Assembly: GCA_023391015.1 (NCBI GenBank)
Contig: JAEWBT010000083.1
Span: 1 to 46,219, forward strand
DNA length: 46,219 nt
From: Bacteroidota bacterium
Lineage (GTDB): Bacteria > Bacteroidota > Bacteroidia > Chitinophagales > Chitinophagaceae
Direction of reading: 5' to 3'
Below, one piece after another: positions 16,193-24,789 of the stretch. How positions within the stretch are numbered: position 1 is the stretch's first letter; each line of letters begins with the position of its first letter. Position numbers and translations under genes: made by a program. Below the pieces are notes generated by a model. That model ran no database searches. It was given only the letters and a program-made list of their open reading frames with translations, and was not told the origin of the DNA.

Positions 16193-16762
16193 TCAGGCTT
16201 GTTTCTTCACGAATTTAGTGAGAATCACAATCGTGTCGCCATTGATTTTGCCTTCAATTTGCTCAGCATTGTCGGCCACAAGGCGAATTTTCTTCACCAC
16301 CGTGCCTTTTGGTGCGATAAAATTCGCGCCTTTCACGTTCAGGTTTTGGGTGAGCAGCACATTATCGCCGGCGGCCAGCTCGTTACCAAAAGCGTCTTTG
16401 TGAACCACATTTTCACTGCCTCCGCCACCGACGGCCCAAGTCACGATGTCTTCTCCAAAATCCACCGATTGCAGCGTTTCTGTGGCCCATTCTTCGCCCG
16501 GCAGCGCCGTCAGGATTTTATAGGAAAGCGCCTGCACGGCGGGCACTTCGCTCCATACGGCACCGGTCAGGCAGCGCCAGTGGTCCGCGTTGGAAGCCGG
16601 GTCGGGTATGTTTTCTACACAAACATCGCACAGCACCACTTGCTCGTCCGGGCGCGTACCTTCTTTGGGTGCAACCGTAAAGGCGTGTAGTTCCGCAGGC
16701 GCGTCGTCGCAGAGCTCGCAGCGATTGCCGGAGCGCTGGCTTAAGTCAGCATTCAAAGTCAT
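16193..16762 (-). CDS. PhnA/YjdM-family zinc-ribbon protein
   Basis: This 189-residue protein has an N-terminal zinc ribbon with two CxxC knuckles (NRCELCDDAP and VVLCDVCVEN, residues about 13-50). Its C-terminal PhnA domain holds DAFGNELAAGDNVLLTQNLN and NFIAPKGTVVKKIRLVADN, then EGKINGDTIVILTKFVKK, the family signature. It was once linked to phosphonate use, but the family's biochemical role is unsettled. Both halves are complete. An exact -7 box ends five bases before the ATG, so the message is nearly leaderless. Confidence 0.88.
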   Translation of the reverse strand: MTLNADLSQRSGNRCELCDDAPAELHAFTVAPKEGTRPDEQVVLCDVCVENIPDPASNADHWRCLTGAVWSEVPAVQALSYKILTALPGEEWATETLQSVDFGEDIVTWAVGGGGSENVVHKDAFGNELAAGDNVLLTQNLNVKGANFIAPKGTVVKKIRLVADNAEQIEGKINGDTIVILTKFVKKQA

Positions 16763-16767
16763 AGCAG

Positions 16768-16775
16768 CAAAGGTA
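16768..16775 (-). promoter_or_regulatory. -7 box TACCTTTG for the PhnA-family gene
   Basis: This exact TAnnTTTG match on the minus strand is separated from the ATG at 16762 by five bases, which predicts a transcript starting at or within a few bases of the start codon. Confidence 0.65.
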
Positions 16776-16807
16776 CAACAGGTATAAAGGGGGCTTTTTA
16801 GAGACTC

Positions 16808-17569
16808 TTACCGCAGTCCGCCGTATTGTGTGATTGTCTCGGCCACAAGCGCCATATTTTTATCCATATGGTGATAAACATCATCAGCCGAGAACCGCAA
16901 AACCGACCATCCGGCGCTTTGCAGCAGGTTGTTGCGCCCGCGGTCGGTATCCACAACCGGCAAGTGATCGTGGTAGCCGCCGTCGCACTCAATGTTGATC
17001 TTTCCGCTCTTACAAAATACCGCAAAATCCAGAAAGCAATGGCGTTTTTCTATCTGCACATGAAACTCACGTTCTACCGGAATTTGAGCAGCTCTGAGCG
17101 CGTGATACAGCTTTTCTTCCAGATGATTCCCCCGAAACAGGTCATTGATTTCTGTGGCTGCAAATAATTTTTGATCGGTGGTTTCCAGAAAAACAATGCG
17201 CCGCCATTTCTGGCTGATGACTGGGGCAGGAAGTTCCTGAAGCGGGGAAATTTCTATCTTGTAATAATCTTCTTCCGCCTTATGAAGCCACTGCGCGCGG
17301 GCCGTCGGCGTTTCCGGAAATGGGACCAATTCTTTCCGTTTTACCACCGTTACACTTTTCACCGCAGCCACATAGCGAACGGAGTAAGCCATTTTCCCGA
17401 AAATCTTCGTGTGGTAAAAAGCCAAGAACTGAAGCCGCCCTTCTTTCAGCACCCTTGGGATGCTTTTGATGCGCAGCGGAATCCGGTACCAATGCTGGTC
17501 GCGGGCGATTTCAAAGTCGGCTACGTTGGTCAGAACAGCGACAAGCGTATTATTACGGGTGGGAGGCAT
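16808..17569 (-). CDS. DUF559/Vsr-like nuclease-fold protein with an extra N-terminal domain
   Basis: The C-terminal part (about 145-253) is a PD-(D/E)xK-type fold of the DUF559 family. It runs NHLEEKLYHALRAAQIPVER, the Asp strand HCFLDFAVFCKSGKINIECD with the second acid in IECDGGYHD, and LQSAGWSVLRFSADDVYHHM. The N-terminal 140 or so residues (VADFEIARDQHWYRIPLRIK, LQFLAFYHTKIFGKMAYSVR) are less familiar and look like a separate domain with aromatic and basic patches. Length 253 aa is about twice the stand-alone DUF559 size. The proposed DNA-cleaving activity comes from the fold only. It ends about 45 bases upstream of the PhnA gene, on the same strand. Confidence 0.8.
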   Translation of the reverse strand: MPPTRNNTLVAVLTNVADFEIARDQHWYRIPLRIKSIPRVLKEGRLQFLAFYHTKIFGKMAYSVRYVAAVKSVTVVKRKELVPFPETPTARAQWLHKAEEDYYKIEISPLQELPAPVISQKWRRIVFLETTDQKLFAATEINDLFRGNHLEEKLYHALRAAQIPVEREFHVQIEKRHCFLDFAVFCKSGKINIECDGGYHDHLPVVDTDRGRNNLLQSAGWSVLRFSADDVYHHMDKNMALVAETITQYGGLR

Positions 17570-17739
17570 CAGATTTTAAGAAGATGCGAATGTATGCAGG
17601 ATTGTTTTATCCTATACCTGTTTCCGAAAATAGAAAAACTTTCCCGAAAGCTATCAAGTGCTTGCCTTCCCTGTAGTTACAAGCCCGTTGCGAGCCACTT
17701 TCAGTTCCTTCCCAAGCCCTATAAACCACCCATCCCCAC

Positions 17740-18054
17740 CTATGCACCTAAAAACCAAACGCTCTTATACAGCCCTCTTCCCACAAAAGCAACTACCACA
17801 AATAGGGCAATCACAATCCACGCTGGAATAATAAACCATAACACCCCGCTATCCCAGGCAGCGGTAAGAATCACTTTTGCAGCGGCAAGAATTACTTTAG
17901 CAGCGGCCATCCCCGCTTTTGCAGCGGTCATCCCCGCCTTGGCAGCGGCAAGAACCGCCTCAGCAGCGGCAAGAACCGCTTTGGCAGGCACAAGAACCAC
18001 CCGAGCAGGTGCCTTAACCGCCTTGGCAGGTGCCATCCCCGCCCAAGCAGGCAC
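17740..18054 (-). CDS. Possible alanine-rich heptad-repeat membrane protein, 104 aa
   Basis: The minus-strand ORF starts at GTG 18054 (or ATG 18036). The first 65 residues are near-perfect seven-residue repeats of the type AAAKAVL / AAAKAGM, encoded by a 21-base minisatellite. A tryptophan-rich membrane helix (WFIIPAWIVIALFVVVAFVG) and a short basic end follow. An Ala/Lys helix plus one anchor is structurally plausible and resembles short LEA or YtxH-like proteins. The plus strand is also open across the repeat, so coding is not proven; the intact membrane helix beyond the repeat favours the minus strand. It lies between the aminotransferase gene (divergent) and the DUF559 gene (same strand). 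Confidence 0.4.
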   Translation of the reverse strand: MPAWAGMAPAKAVKAPARVVLVPAKAVLAAAEAVLAAAKAGMTAAKAGMAAAKVILAAAKVILTAAWDSGVLWFIIPAWIVIALFVVVAFVGRGLYKSVWFLGA

Positions 18055-18066
18055 AAGAACCGCCTA
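17857..18066. repeat. 21-bp minisatellite, about ten units
   Basis: Ten consecutive 21-base units can be aligned. Each starts GCAG(C/G) and most carry a core AAGAACCGCC or CATCCCCGCC. They diverge by several bases each, so the array is old, but every unit keeps the exact 21-base length, preserving a seven-codon frame. The first six units begin GCAGCGG, the next four GCAGG, which suggests two rounds of expansion. Confidence 0.8.
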
Positions 18067-18138
18067 AGCAGCGGCAGCAATCAAGTCCTGCTTTTCCATC
18101 AACCCCTTCGCGCGTCCCCAAAAGACCGCCCCTTGCCC

Positions 18139-18146
18139 CACCTTTG
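18139..18146 (+). promoter_or_regulatory. Near-consensus -7 box CACCTTTG for the aminotransferase
   Basis: This matches TAnnTTTG in its TTTG half, differs at the first base and is five bases from ATG 18152. The same CACCTTTG sequence precedes the LolA-like gene. Confidence 0.4.
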
Positions 18147-18151
18147 CCTCC

Positions 18152-19324
18152 ATGAACACCCGTCAACTCGCCCAGCAACACCTCGCGCCCACGTCCTTTG
18201 CCCCCACCGGACTCCACATCACCCGCGCGAAAGGCTGCTTCCTCGAAGACGAAACCGGAAAAAAATACCTCGACCTCATCGGCGGCATCTCCGTGTGCAA
18301 CCTGGGCCACGGCCACCCGCGCGTGCTCGAAGCCATCCGCAGCCAATCCGAAAAATACCTCCACGTAATGGTCTATGGCGAAGTCATCCAAACGCCCCAG
18401 GCCGCCTACGCCGCCGCCCTGGCCGCCCAATTGCCGCCCCAATTGTCCTCTGTTTACTTCACCAATTCCGGTGCCGAAGCCGTCGAAGGAGCCATCAAGC
18501 TGGCCCGCCGCACCACCGGTCGGCCCAATATCATCGGAGCCCAAAAAAGCTACCACGGCGCCACCACCGGCGCCCTCGCCCTCATGGGCGATGAATACTG
18601 GAAAGCACCCTTCCGCCCCCTGCTGCCCGGCGTCTATCAATACCCCTACAACTCGCAGGCCCTCCTCGATGGCATAAATGCCCACACCGCCTGCGTTGTC
18701 CTCGAGCCAGTGCAGGCCGAAGCCGGCATCCACAAACCCCACCCGGCCTGGCTGCAAGCCGTGGCAAAGAAATGCCGCCAAGTGGGCGCGCTCCTGATTT
18801 TGGATGAAATCCAGGCCGGTTTTGGGCGCACCGGCACCCTTTGGGCCTTCGAGCAACTGGGCATCGTGCCCGATGTCTTGCTGCTCGGCAAAGCCCTGGG
18901 CGGCGGCCTGCCAATGGGCGCTTTTATCGCCTCTCAAAACCTCATGCACCAACTGGCCGAAAATCCCGTCCTCGGTCATCTCACCACCTTCGGCGGCCAC
19001 CCCCTCTGTTGCGCCGCAGGCCTCGCCGCCTTCCAGGCCTTGCTGGATGAGGCCCTTATTCCGGAAATTTCCACAAAAGAAGCCCTCTTCAAAAGCCTTT
19101 TAATCCACCCCGAAATCGTAGCCGTCCGCAGTGCCGGCTTGTTGATGGCCGTGCAGCTCAAAAGTCCCGAAGCCGTGCAGCAATGCCTGAAGCGGTGCAC
19201 CGAAAACGGCCTTTTCTCCGACTGGTTTCTATTTGCCGCCGACTGCATTCGCATCGCCCCACCACTGACGATTACGAAAGAGGAAATCCATCAGGCCTGC
19301 GAGATTCTGCTGCGATGCCTGTAA
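18152..19324 (+). CDS. Class III (acetylornithine/ornithine-type) aminotransferase
   Basis: This PLP enzyme has fold type I, subgroup of acetylornithine and 4-aminobutyrate transaminases. The 390 residues show YLDLIGGISVCNLGHGHPRV near the N-terminus, the phosphate-binding TNSGAEAVEGAIKLAR, the substrate loop SYHGATTGALALMGDEYW, the cofactor acid in LILDEIQAGFGRTG and the Schiff-base lysine Lys247 in LLLGKALGGGLPMG. LTTFGGHPLCCAAGLAAF and a C-terminal IRIAPPLTITKEEIHQACEI complete the family pattern. No arginine-biosynthesis genes are nearby, so the substrate is unknown. The gene stands alone and ends at a bidirectional terminator shared with porV. Confidence 0.92.
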   Translation: MNTRQLAQQHLAPTSFAPTGLHITRAKGCFLEDETGKKYLDLIGGISVCNLGHGHPRVLEAIRSQSEKYLHVMVYGEVIQTPQAAYAAALAAQLPPQLSSVYFTNSGAEAVEGAIKLARRTTGRPNIIGAQKSYHGATTGALALMGDEYWKAPFRPLLPGVYQYPYNSQALLDGINAHTACVVLEPVQAEAGIHKPHPAWLQAVAKKCRQVGALLILDEIQAGFGRTGTLWAFEQLGIVPDVLLLGKALGGGLPMGAFIASQNLMHQLAENPVLGHLTTFGGHPLCCAAGLAAFQALLDEALIPEISTKEALFKSLLIHPEIVAVRSAGLLMAVQLKSPEAVQQCLKRCTENGLFSDWFLFAADCIRIAPPLTITKEEIHQACEILLRCL

Positions 19325-19380
19325 CCAGCTGCTACCGCCAGCGCCCCAAACCAATGAAAATTTCCGGAAATTTTCCCCAT

Positions 19381-19415
19381 AAAAAAAAGCTCCGGCACAC
19401 TGCCGGAGCTTTTTT
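19381..19415. terminator. Bidirectional terminator between aminotransferase and porV
   Basis: The hairpin GCTCCGGCA/TGCCGGAGC has a three-base loop and is flanked by eight A and six T residues. It serves the converging plus-strand aminotransferase and minus-strand porV transcripts. Confidence 0.92.
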
Positions 19416-19438
19416 CTTTTTAAAAAGAAAGACTCCAT

Positions 19439-20641
19439 TTACTCGCCGCTTTCTGCTTTGGGAGTGCGCAGCTTGTCAAATTCAAACAAGAGGCTAAAAC
19501 GAAGCGTATTGGAAAGCGGGTTGCGCACCGTTCCGGAGTTAGACGGAACCAGGTACGAGAAATTCAGGGTGAAAACATTGTAGCGCGCGCTGCCACCCAC
19601 CGTGAAATATTTGCGGTCGCCTTTGGTTTTGTCTTCATAGAAATAACCAGCGCGCAATCCAAACTGGTTTTGATACCAGTACTCTGCGCCCACCGACACC
19701 TGAAACTCGCGCAGCTCTTCGCTAAAACCACCCGGCGCATCGCCAAACGAGCTGAAAATACCAGCCACAACGGTTTTGTCAGGATAGCGGTAGTTGATGG
19801 CATAACCCGCGCTGTCATCATATTGCGGCGACGGCACCAGCAGCTTATTCACATCCAGTCCAACGGTAAATTTATTGTACTCATCCAACTGCCAGGTGTG
19901 CGCCACGCCGAGGCCCAGATTGGCCGGCAAAAAGTCGCGGCGCTGCGAGCTGTAGGCGATTTTGGTACCCAGGTTACTCAAAACAGCCCCGGCGCTGATG
20001 GTGCGGGTACGCGGACCGTCAACTTCTTTGGTCTTGGTGAAGTAAACCCCTACATCTGCTGATAATCCGTTACCGGGTTTATAATCGGTGCCGTTTGCGC
20101 CCGAAGCCAGGCCGTTGGCAATGGCAGAGTGGATATACCGCAAAGAAATACCGGTGCTCAGGTAAGGCGATAACCGGCGAGAGTACCCCAGATCCAGCGA
20201 AAACTCGCGGGGCTTCCCGGTTCCGAGCGATTGCGCGTTAAAGTCGGTGTAGTTAATGTCGCCAAGGTTGAAATACCGCAACGAGCCGGAAATCGCCTGA
20301 TTGTCTTCGTTGCCGAATTTGCCGTAACCGGCCACATAAACCAGAGAAATATCCGGCACCAGCTCTTTCAGCCACGGCGTGTAGGTAGCCGAAATGCCGT
20401 ATTTCTTTGGTGCGAAAGGCATTTTACCAATGTTCCAGTATTGGGCATTGGCGTCGGCTTCAGTGGCGATGCCCACATCACCCATGCCACCGGCGCGGGC
20501 GTCCGGGGAAATGCGTAGGAAAGGAACTGCGGTGGTAATGGTGTTGACGCGGCCATCAAGGCTGGCTTGCTGTGCAGAAGCTACGACACTCACGGCGCAG
20601 GCAGAAAGCAGCAGCGCCGACTTAAAAAGATTCAAAGACAT
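19439..20641 (-). CDS. porV: Type IX secretion outer-membrane protein PorV (LptO)
   Basis: PorV is a 14-strand barrel that shuttles type IX cargo to the PorU sortase at the cell surface. The 400 residues start with a signal peptide (ALLLSACAVSVVASAQ). The conserved region FLRISPDARAGGMGDVGIAT follows, then NAQYWNIGKMPFAPKKYGIS, TYTPWLKELVPDISLVYVAG and a C-terminal barrel (EYWYQNQFGLRAGYFYEDKT, GDRKYFTVGGSARYNVF). The length matches known PorV. An exact -7 box lies 35 bases upstream, so although porU is 85 bases upstream on the same strand, porV may also have its own promoter. Confidence 0.95.
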   Translation of the reverse strand: MSLNLFKSALLLSACAVSVVASAQQASLDGRVNTITTAVPFLRISPDARAGGMGDVGIATEADANAQYWNIGKMPFAPKKYGISATYTPWLKELVPDISLVYVAGYGKFGNEDNQAISGSLRYFNLGDINYTDFNAQSLGTGKPREFSLDLGYSRRLSPYLSTGISLRYIHSAIANGLASGANGTDYKPGNGLSADVGVYFTKTKEVDGPRTRTISAGAVLSNLGTKIAYSSQRRDFLPANLGLGVAHTWQLDEYNKFTVGLDVNKLLVPSPQYDDSAGYAINYRYPDKTVVAGIFSSFGDAPGGFSEELREFQVSVGAEYWYQNQFGLRAGYFYEDKTKGDRKYFTVGGSARYNVFTLNFSYLVPSNSGTVRNPLSNTLRFSLLFEFDKLRTPKAESGE

Positions 20642-20676
20642 TCCGGATAAATTAAAAGGCTTTTGGCAAAGCCGGG

Positions 20677-20684
20677 CAAAGGTA
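20677..20684 (-). promoter_or_regulatory. -7 box TACCTTTG for porV
   Basis: This exact TAnnTTTG match on the minus strand lies in the 85-base porU-porV gap, 35 bases before the porV ATG. It suggests a separate or internal promoter for porV. Confidence 0.6.
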
Positions 20685-20726
20685 CAGGGTGGGGTAGAAA
20701 AAAGGGAATCAGGTTGTTAAGCCGCT

Positions 20727-23700
20727 TTAACGGGCAATCACCAGCTTTTGGTATCCAAGCGCCTCCGATTTTTTTGCCGTACTAATAGTGATACGGTACA
20801 CATAAACGCCGGAAGGCAGCAGGCCCCCTACATCGCTGGTGCCATCCCACACCATTTCACTGCTGTGGGAGCCGGTAGGCGTAAAGGTTTGGCGCAGCGT
20901 ACGCACCAGGCTACCGGCGGTGTTGTAGATCTGCACTTCGCCGGTCAGGGTTTCGTCGGGGTGGTTGTGTTCAAAGCGGAAGCGCGTTTGGTCTTTAAAA
21001 GGGTTGGGATAATTCATCAGCTCCTGGATTTCCGTAACCGAGCCGTCCGTGACCCGGAAGCGGATGGTGCCTTCACCGGAGTTGTTGGCCATGTCCCAGG
21101 CTTTAATTTTCAGGGTGTGCATCCCGTTGCTCAGTCCACTGACCGGAAAGCGCACAATTCCCCGCTTAAATGTGTTGGGCGCGTTTTCGTAATAATCGTT
21201 CAGCACATACGGCTCTGCTTCGCGGTCGTCGAGCACGGCAACCAGATCGTGGCCAATGGCATTTCCGGAAACGTTGATGCCGGTTTCGTCTTCCAGAATG
21301 CCATACAGCACCGTGTTGGAACCCGTCAGGCCGCCGTCGCGAAACAAAGAATCGCCGATGAAAGCCCGCACCACCGGTGGCTGATCATCAGAAACCGGAA
21401 AGCGCGAGGAGCCGCCGATCTGAACGGCCGTATCCACACCGGCTACGTCTGTCGTGCCGTTTTCTGCATAGTATTGAATCTGCCCGCTCCCAAAAGCGTA
21501 GTTCAGGTCTTTGGGTGCAACAAAAGGAATCGAAAATTGCCCATTCACCACATTGGCGCGGCCTTTAAAAACAATGTTGTTCCGGGTTTCATAGTTGGCA
21601 TTGCTGCCCCGCTGTTTGATATAAACTGACACGTCCCGCGCCTTGTCGAAGATGGTTACGTAAATGCGGCCGTTAAAAGAAGCATCCCTGCTGCCAGCCC
21701 CATCGGTAACACTCCCAGTCAACACATACGAGCCTAAGGCGGAAAGCGAATCGACCCGCTGGCCGGTAGCCACTTCTACAATCGAGTCGGTCTGAACGGC
21801 GTGAAGGCGGGCCGGTAGGTTGGGGGCAATTGCCGGATCGCCCAGGAGGGAAAATTTCCGGTAATTCAGCAGCGTGTTCCAGTTACCGCCTGATTGAAGC
21901 GTCGTGATGTAAGTAGCATTTTTAGCGTTTCGAATAGCCTCACCGAAGGGCCTCCATGTGCCGTTTTGCTGCGTAAACTGCTCTTCAATGTAATTATTGT
22001 TCAGAATGCGGCTGCTGTAGGCAAAAACGGCTTGCGTAGTGGTGAGCAAGGCAATCATCCCCCCATCGGGTTTCAGCATCAAGGCCTCGCCGGCTGAAAC
22101 GAAATCAGGCCGGTCGTATTGCGCAAAATCGCAGGTAGCCGTTACCATAAAAGGCAACTTATCCAGGTTTTTCCAGCGGTTAAAGTCGTCAAAGGTGAGG
22201 ATGCGCTCCTGCGCCAACTCGCGCACGCCGCCATGACCGGCGTAGTTAATAAACTGGGTTCCTTTGTAAACCTGGTTGTTGATTTGCGCGTTCACATCGG
22301 GCAGGCGGTCGCCGGCCGGGGTGGACACCACAGGATAGCTGTCGCAATACACTTTGCTTTGGTTGAAAACCGGACTGGCATTGCGCACCAGCGTACCCAC
22401 ATCCTCGGTATTGGCCAGGTGGTTGCCGGCCCCGTCTTCCTGATCCGCCACCAACGTTCCGGAAACCCGCCAGGGGCCTAATGTTGCCGGCGTTTTGTAA
22501 TGCATGATTTTATCTACCACCTGCCGTGCTTCTTCTGTGGTTTTGACCGGTAGCCGGCCCACGCCAAGGTCCAGCACGTTGTAAATATTACTGCCTTCTG
22601 CGTCCTCACCGGCGTCCAGAAAACCGTAGTAATCATCGGTTGTGTAGGCATACAGCACAATGTCGCTTTCCGAAGATTCAAATACCGGAACGTAATTCGT
22701 ATTGGAACCCACGCGGTCTTTATAATCATAAGAGGCATCCCCGAAAAGCAACAAAAAGCGTGGCATATTGGCCGTATCGGTTCCGGCGCGGTCGTAGAAG
22801 TAGCGGGCGAAATCACGAATGCCGCCGATATCCTGACTGCCGCTCGAAAACTCGTTGTAAACCTGCTCCGTAGTTGCCACCAGCACGCGGTAGCCATGCT
22901 GCGTGCGGTGCCAGTCGGCCAGCCGGGCCGCTTCTGTCAAAAAGTTTTTGTGGGTAACAATCAGGTAGTCGGCATCGGGTGCACCGGTCAGGTCCTGGTG
23001 TTCTGCTTTGCCCACCAGTGCCGGTGTGTTATAGGTGCTGCCGTCGAAGGCGGCATATTCCCGCAGGCGGCTGGCGTCATTGTTAAAAACATAACTGCCG
23101 CCTTGCAGGCTTCCGGCCATCCGGACGGCGTTCCACGGCTCGGTTACATCCCAGACCTGCGTGTTGGCAGAAGCATTTTGAAGCGTGAAACGGGCGCTGT
23201 TTCCGGAACCTACGCTTTGCAGGTCGCGGAAGGAAAGAAACCCGCCATTGAAGATCAGGCTGCGCCGGCCAACCAACTCCACGAAATCAAGATAGCCGCG
23301 GCTGCCGTTGGTAGCGGGCGTAAAATTGACGGTAACGGATGCCTGACCGCCGGAAAAAGGCACTTCAGCGTCAATCAGGACGCTCTGGCAGGGAATGTCG
23401 CCTGCGCTCTGGCCCTGACCATTGCCAAAACTAACCGTCCGGCTGCCGAGCGAAGTGCCGTTGAGGCTCACCTCAAACCGCTCCGTGCCACCGCCATTAT
23501 GACGGGCTGCCAGATTGGTGCGAATGCGCAAGGGCGACAAGGCGTTGGAATAGTCAAAAGAATACGTCTTGGCACCGCCGGTAAATTCATCGCCCACCCA
23601 GCGCTTGCCGATCCGGCCCAGGTTGGTCAGGTCGTCGTCGATTACACTCAGACAGTCATAACCATTCACGCTCACATTTGGCGATGCGGGCGGATTGGCA

Positions 23701-24497
23701 AGCGTGGAAATCGCCTTGGTCGTGCCGCCTGCCAGGCTCAGAAAATAATAGCTTTTGTCTTCGTAGAGATTTTTGCGGTGGTAGAACCGGCGGGTAGCCG
23801 TGTCGGCAGCCCAGCTTTGCGGTCCAGGTGCCCAGAAAACAATGTAGTCGCCGGCATCTATCGTTCCGTCGCCACCATCCTGTACCCAAAGGCTGTTTTC
23901 CGGAAGCGAAGAAGCCAGCGTGGGGCTGTTGGCTTCGGCCATCATAGCACCGCCGTTGCCCAGCAGGCGCAAGGTGGCGGAGGAGATATTTCCGGAAATT
24001 TTGAGCGTTTTGCGCAAAAAATCATGGTCTATTTTATAGAAGCCTTCTTTTTCAACAGAGAGCTTATACCAATCGCCGGAAGCCAGCGGGCTGTTAGTTG
24101 TGCCGGCGCTTTTTTGGGTATTTCGCGCCGCATCCGGTGTTTTTTCGGTAATGGTTACGGTAAAGGATTGCAGCGCTTGCGCACCACCCGCTTTTCTGGC
24201 CGGAACCGCCAAGAGGAGAAAAGGCTTTTTACGGTCGTTGCCCAACAGGGTTTTTACCGGTAGGTCCACCGAATCGGCTTCGCGTGGCGCAGCAGAAGTA
24301 TAAACCCGTTCTGAAATTTCCACCTGCGGCAGCGCTGCAACCTGAAGCGGAATTTTTCGGGTAATATACATCCCATCGGCTTCCTTTGGGGAAACTTTCT
24401 CGGTCATCACCCGTGGGGTATTGTTTTGAGCCAGCGCAGAAAAGCCCGAAAGCAAGGAAAGCGCAGCGAGTAGGACGGGGCGCGGATTAGAAACCAT
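20727..24497 (-). CDS. porU: Type IX secretion sortase PorU (gingipain-like C25 peptidase)
   Basis: PorU cleaves the C-terminal sorting domain of type IX cargo and attaches the protein to lipid at the surface. I start at ATG 24497, which gives a signal peptide (MVSNPRPVLLAALSLLSGFS); the ORF extends 26 codons further upstream but without sense. Length is 1256 aa. The C25 peptidase core carries the catalytic His755 (NYAGHGGVRELAQ) and Cys789 (TATCDFAQYDRP), 34 residues apart as in gingipains. Upstream lies DYLIVTHKNFLTEAARLADW. The end is a FlgD-like beta-sandwich (MNYPNPFKDQTRFRFEHNHP, PSGVYVYRITI). It precedes porV and faces gldJ, the order known from other Bacteroidota. Confidence 0.95.
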   Translation of the reverse strand: MVSNPRPVLLAALSLLSGFSALAQNNTPRVMTEKVSPKEADGMYITRKIPLQVAALPQVEISERVYTSAAPREADSVDLPVKTLLGNDRKKPFLLLAVPARKAGGAQALQSFTVTITEKTPDAARNTQKSAGTTNSPLASGDWYKLSVEKEGFYKIDHDFLRKTLKISGNISSATLRLLGNGGAMMAEANSPTLASSLPENSLWVQDGGDGTIDAGDYIVFWAPGPQSWAADTATRRFYHRKNLYEDKSYYFLSLAGGTTKAISTLANPPASPNVSVNGYDCLSVIDDDLTNLGRIGKRWVGDEFTGGAKTYSFDYSNALSPLRIRTNLAARHNGGGTERFEVSLNGTSLGSRTVSFGNGQGQSAGDIPCQSVLIDAEVPFSGGQASVTVNFTPATNGSRGYLDFVELVGRRSLIFNGGFLSFRDLQSVGSGNSARFTLQNASANTQVWDVTEPWNAVRMAGSLQGGSYVFNNDASRLREYAAFDGSTYNTPALVGKAEHQDLTGAPDADYLIVTHKNFLTEAARLADWHRTQHGYRVLVATTEQVYNEFSSGSQDIGGIRDFARYFYDRAGTDTANMPRFLLLFGDASYDYKDRVGSNTNYVPVFESSESDIVLYAYTTDDYYGFLDAGEDAEGSNIYNVLDLGVGRLPVKTTEEARQVVDKIMHYKTPATLGPWRVSGTLVADQEDGAGNHLANTEDVGTLVRNASPVFNQSKVYCDSYPVVSTPAGDRLPDVNAQINNQVYKGTQFINYAGHGGVRELAQERILTFDDFNRWKNLDKLPFMVTATCDFAQYDRPDFVSAGEALMLKPDGGMIALLTTTQAVFAYSSRILNNNYIEEQFTQQNGTWRPFGEAIRNAKNATYITTLQSGGNWNTLLNYRKFSLLGDPAIAPNLPARLHAVQTDSIVEVATGQRVDSLSALGSYVLTGSVTDGAGSRDASFNGRIYVTIFDKARDVSVYIKQRGSNANYETRNNIVFKGRANVVNGQFSIPFVAPKDLNYAFGSGQIQYYAENGTTDVAGVDTAVQIGGSSRFPVSDDQPPVVRAFIGDSLFRDGGLTGSNTVLYGILEDETGINVSGNAIGHDLVAVLDDREAEPYVLNDYYENAPNTFKRGIVRFPVSGLSNGMHTLKIKAWDMANNSGEGTIRFRVTDGSVTEIQELMNYPNPFKDQTRFRFEHNHPDETLTGEVQIYNTAGSLVRTLRQTFTPTGSHSSEMVWDGTSDVGGLLPSGVYVYRITISTAKKSEALGYQKLVIAR

Positions 24498-24552
24498 TAT
24501 TGGGATCAATAAGAATAAGAAAAGCAGTACGGTATTATTAAAATCCTCTCTG

Positions 24553-24560
24553 TAAAGATA
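24553..24560 (-). promoter_or_regulatory. Near-consensus -7 box TATCTTTA for porU
   Basis: This differs from TAnnTTTG only in the last base and lies 56 bases before the porU ATG at 24497, in the divergent porU/gldJ region. Confidence 0.4.
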
Positions 24561-24789
24561 CCTTTTTTGGGGCAAACCAGTTTGGCAGGGAAGAGGGCTT
24601 TTAGATTTAAATAACGCTAAAAGTCGTTAAATCGTGTGTGGTAGAAAAGGCTCTTAAAAGAATAAGCTAAAAAAAATTTTTTTCTGAAAGGTTGTGATGC
24701 TTGTCATTTCCCGGAATTCACCCTATCATTGTATCCAATATACGGGAATCTCCTCTTTTCCACTCAAGAAGACTTACTGATCCACCACA

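Noticed and set aside
17171..18067. 298-codon plus-strand ORF across the DUF559 gene and minisatellite
   Set aside because: It is antisense to the DUF559 gene, shows no domain and ends in the frame-neutral repeat.
22896..24263. 455-codon ORF antisense to porU
   Set aside because: It is the mirror of the well-supported porU frame, with low-complexity composition and no domain.
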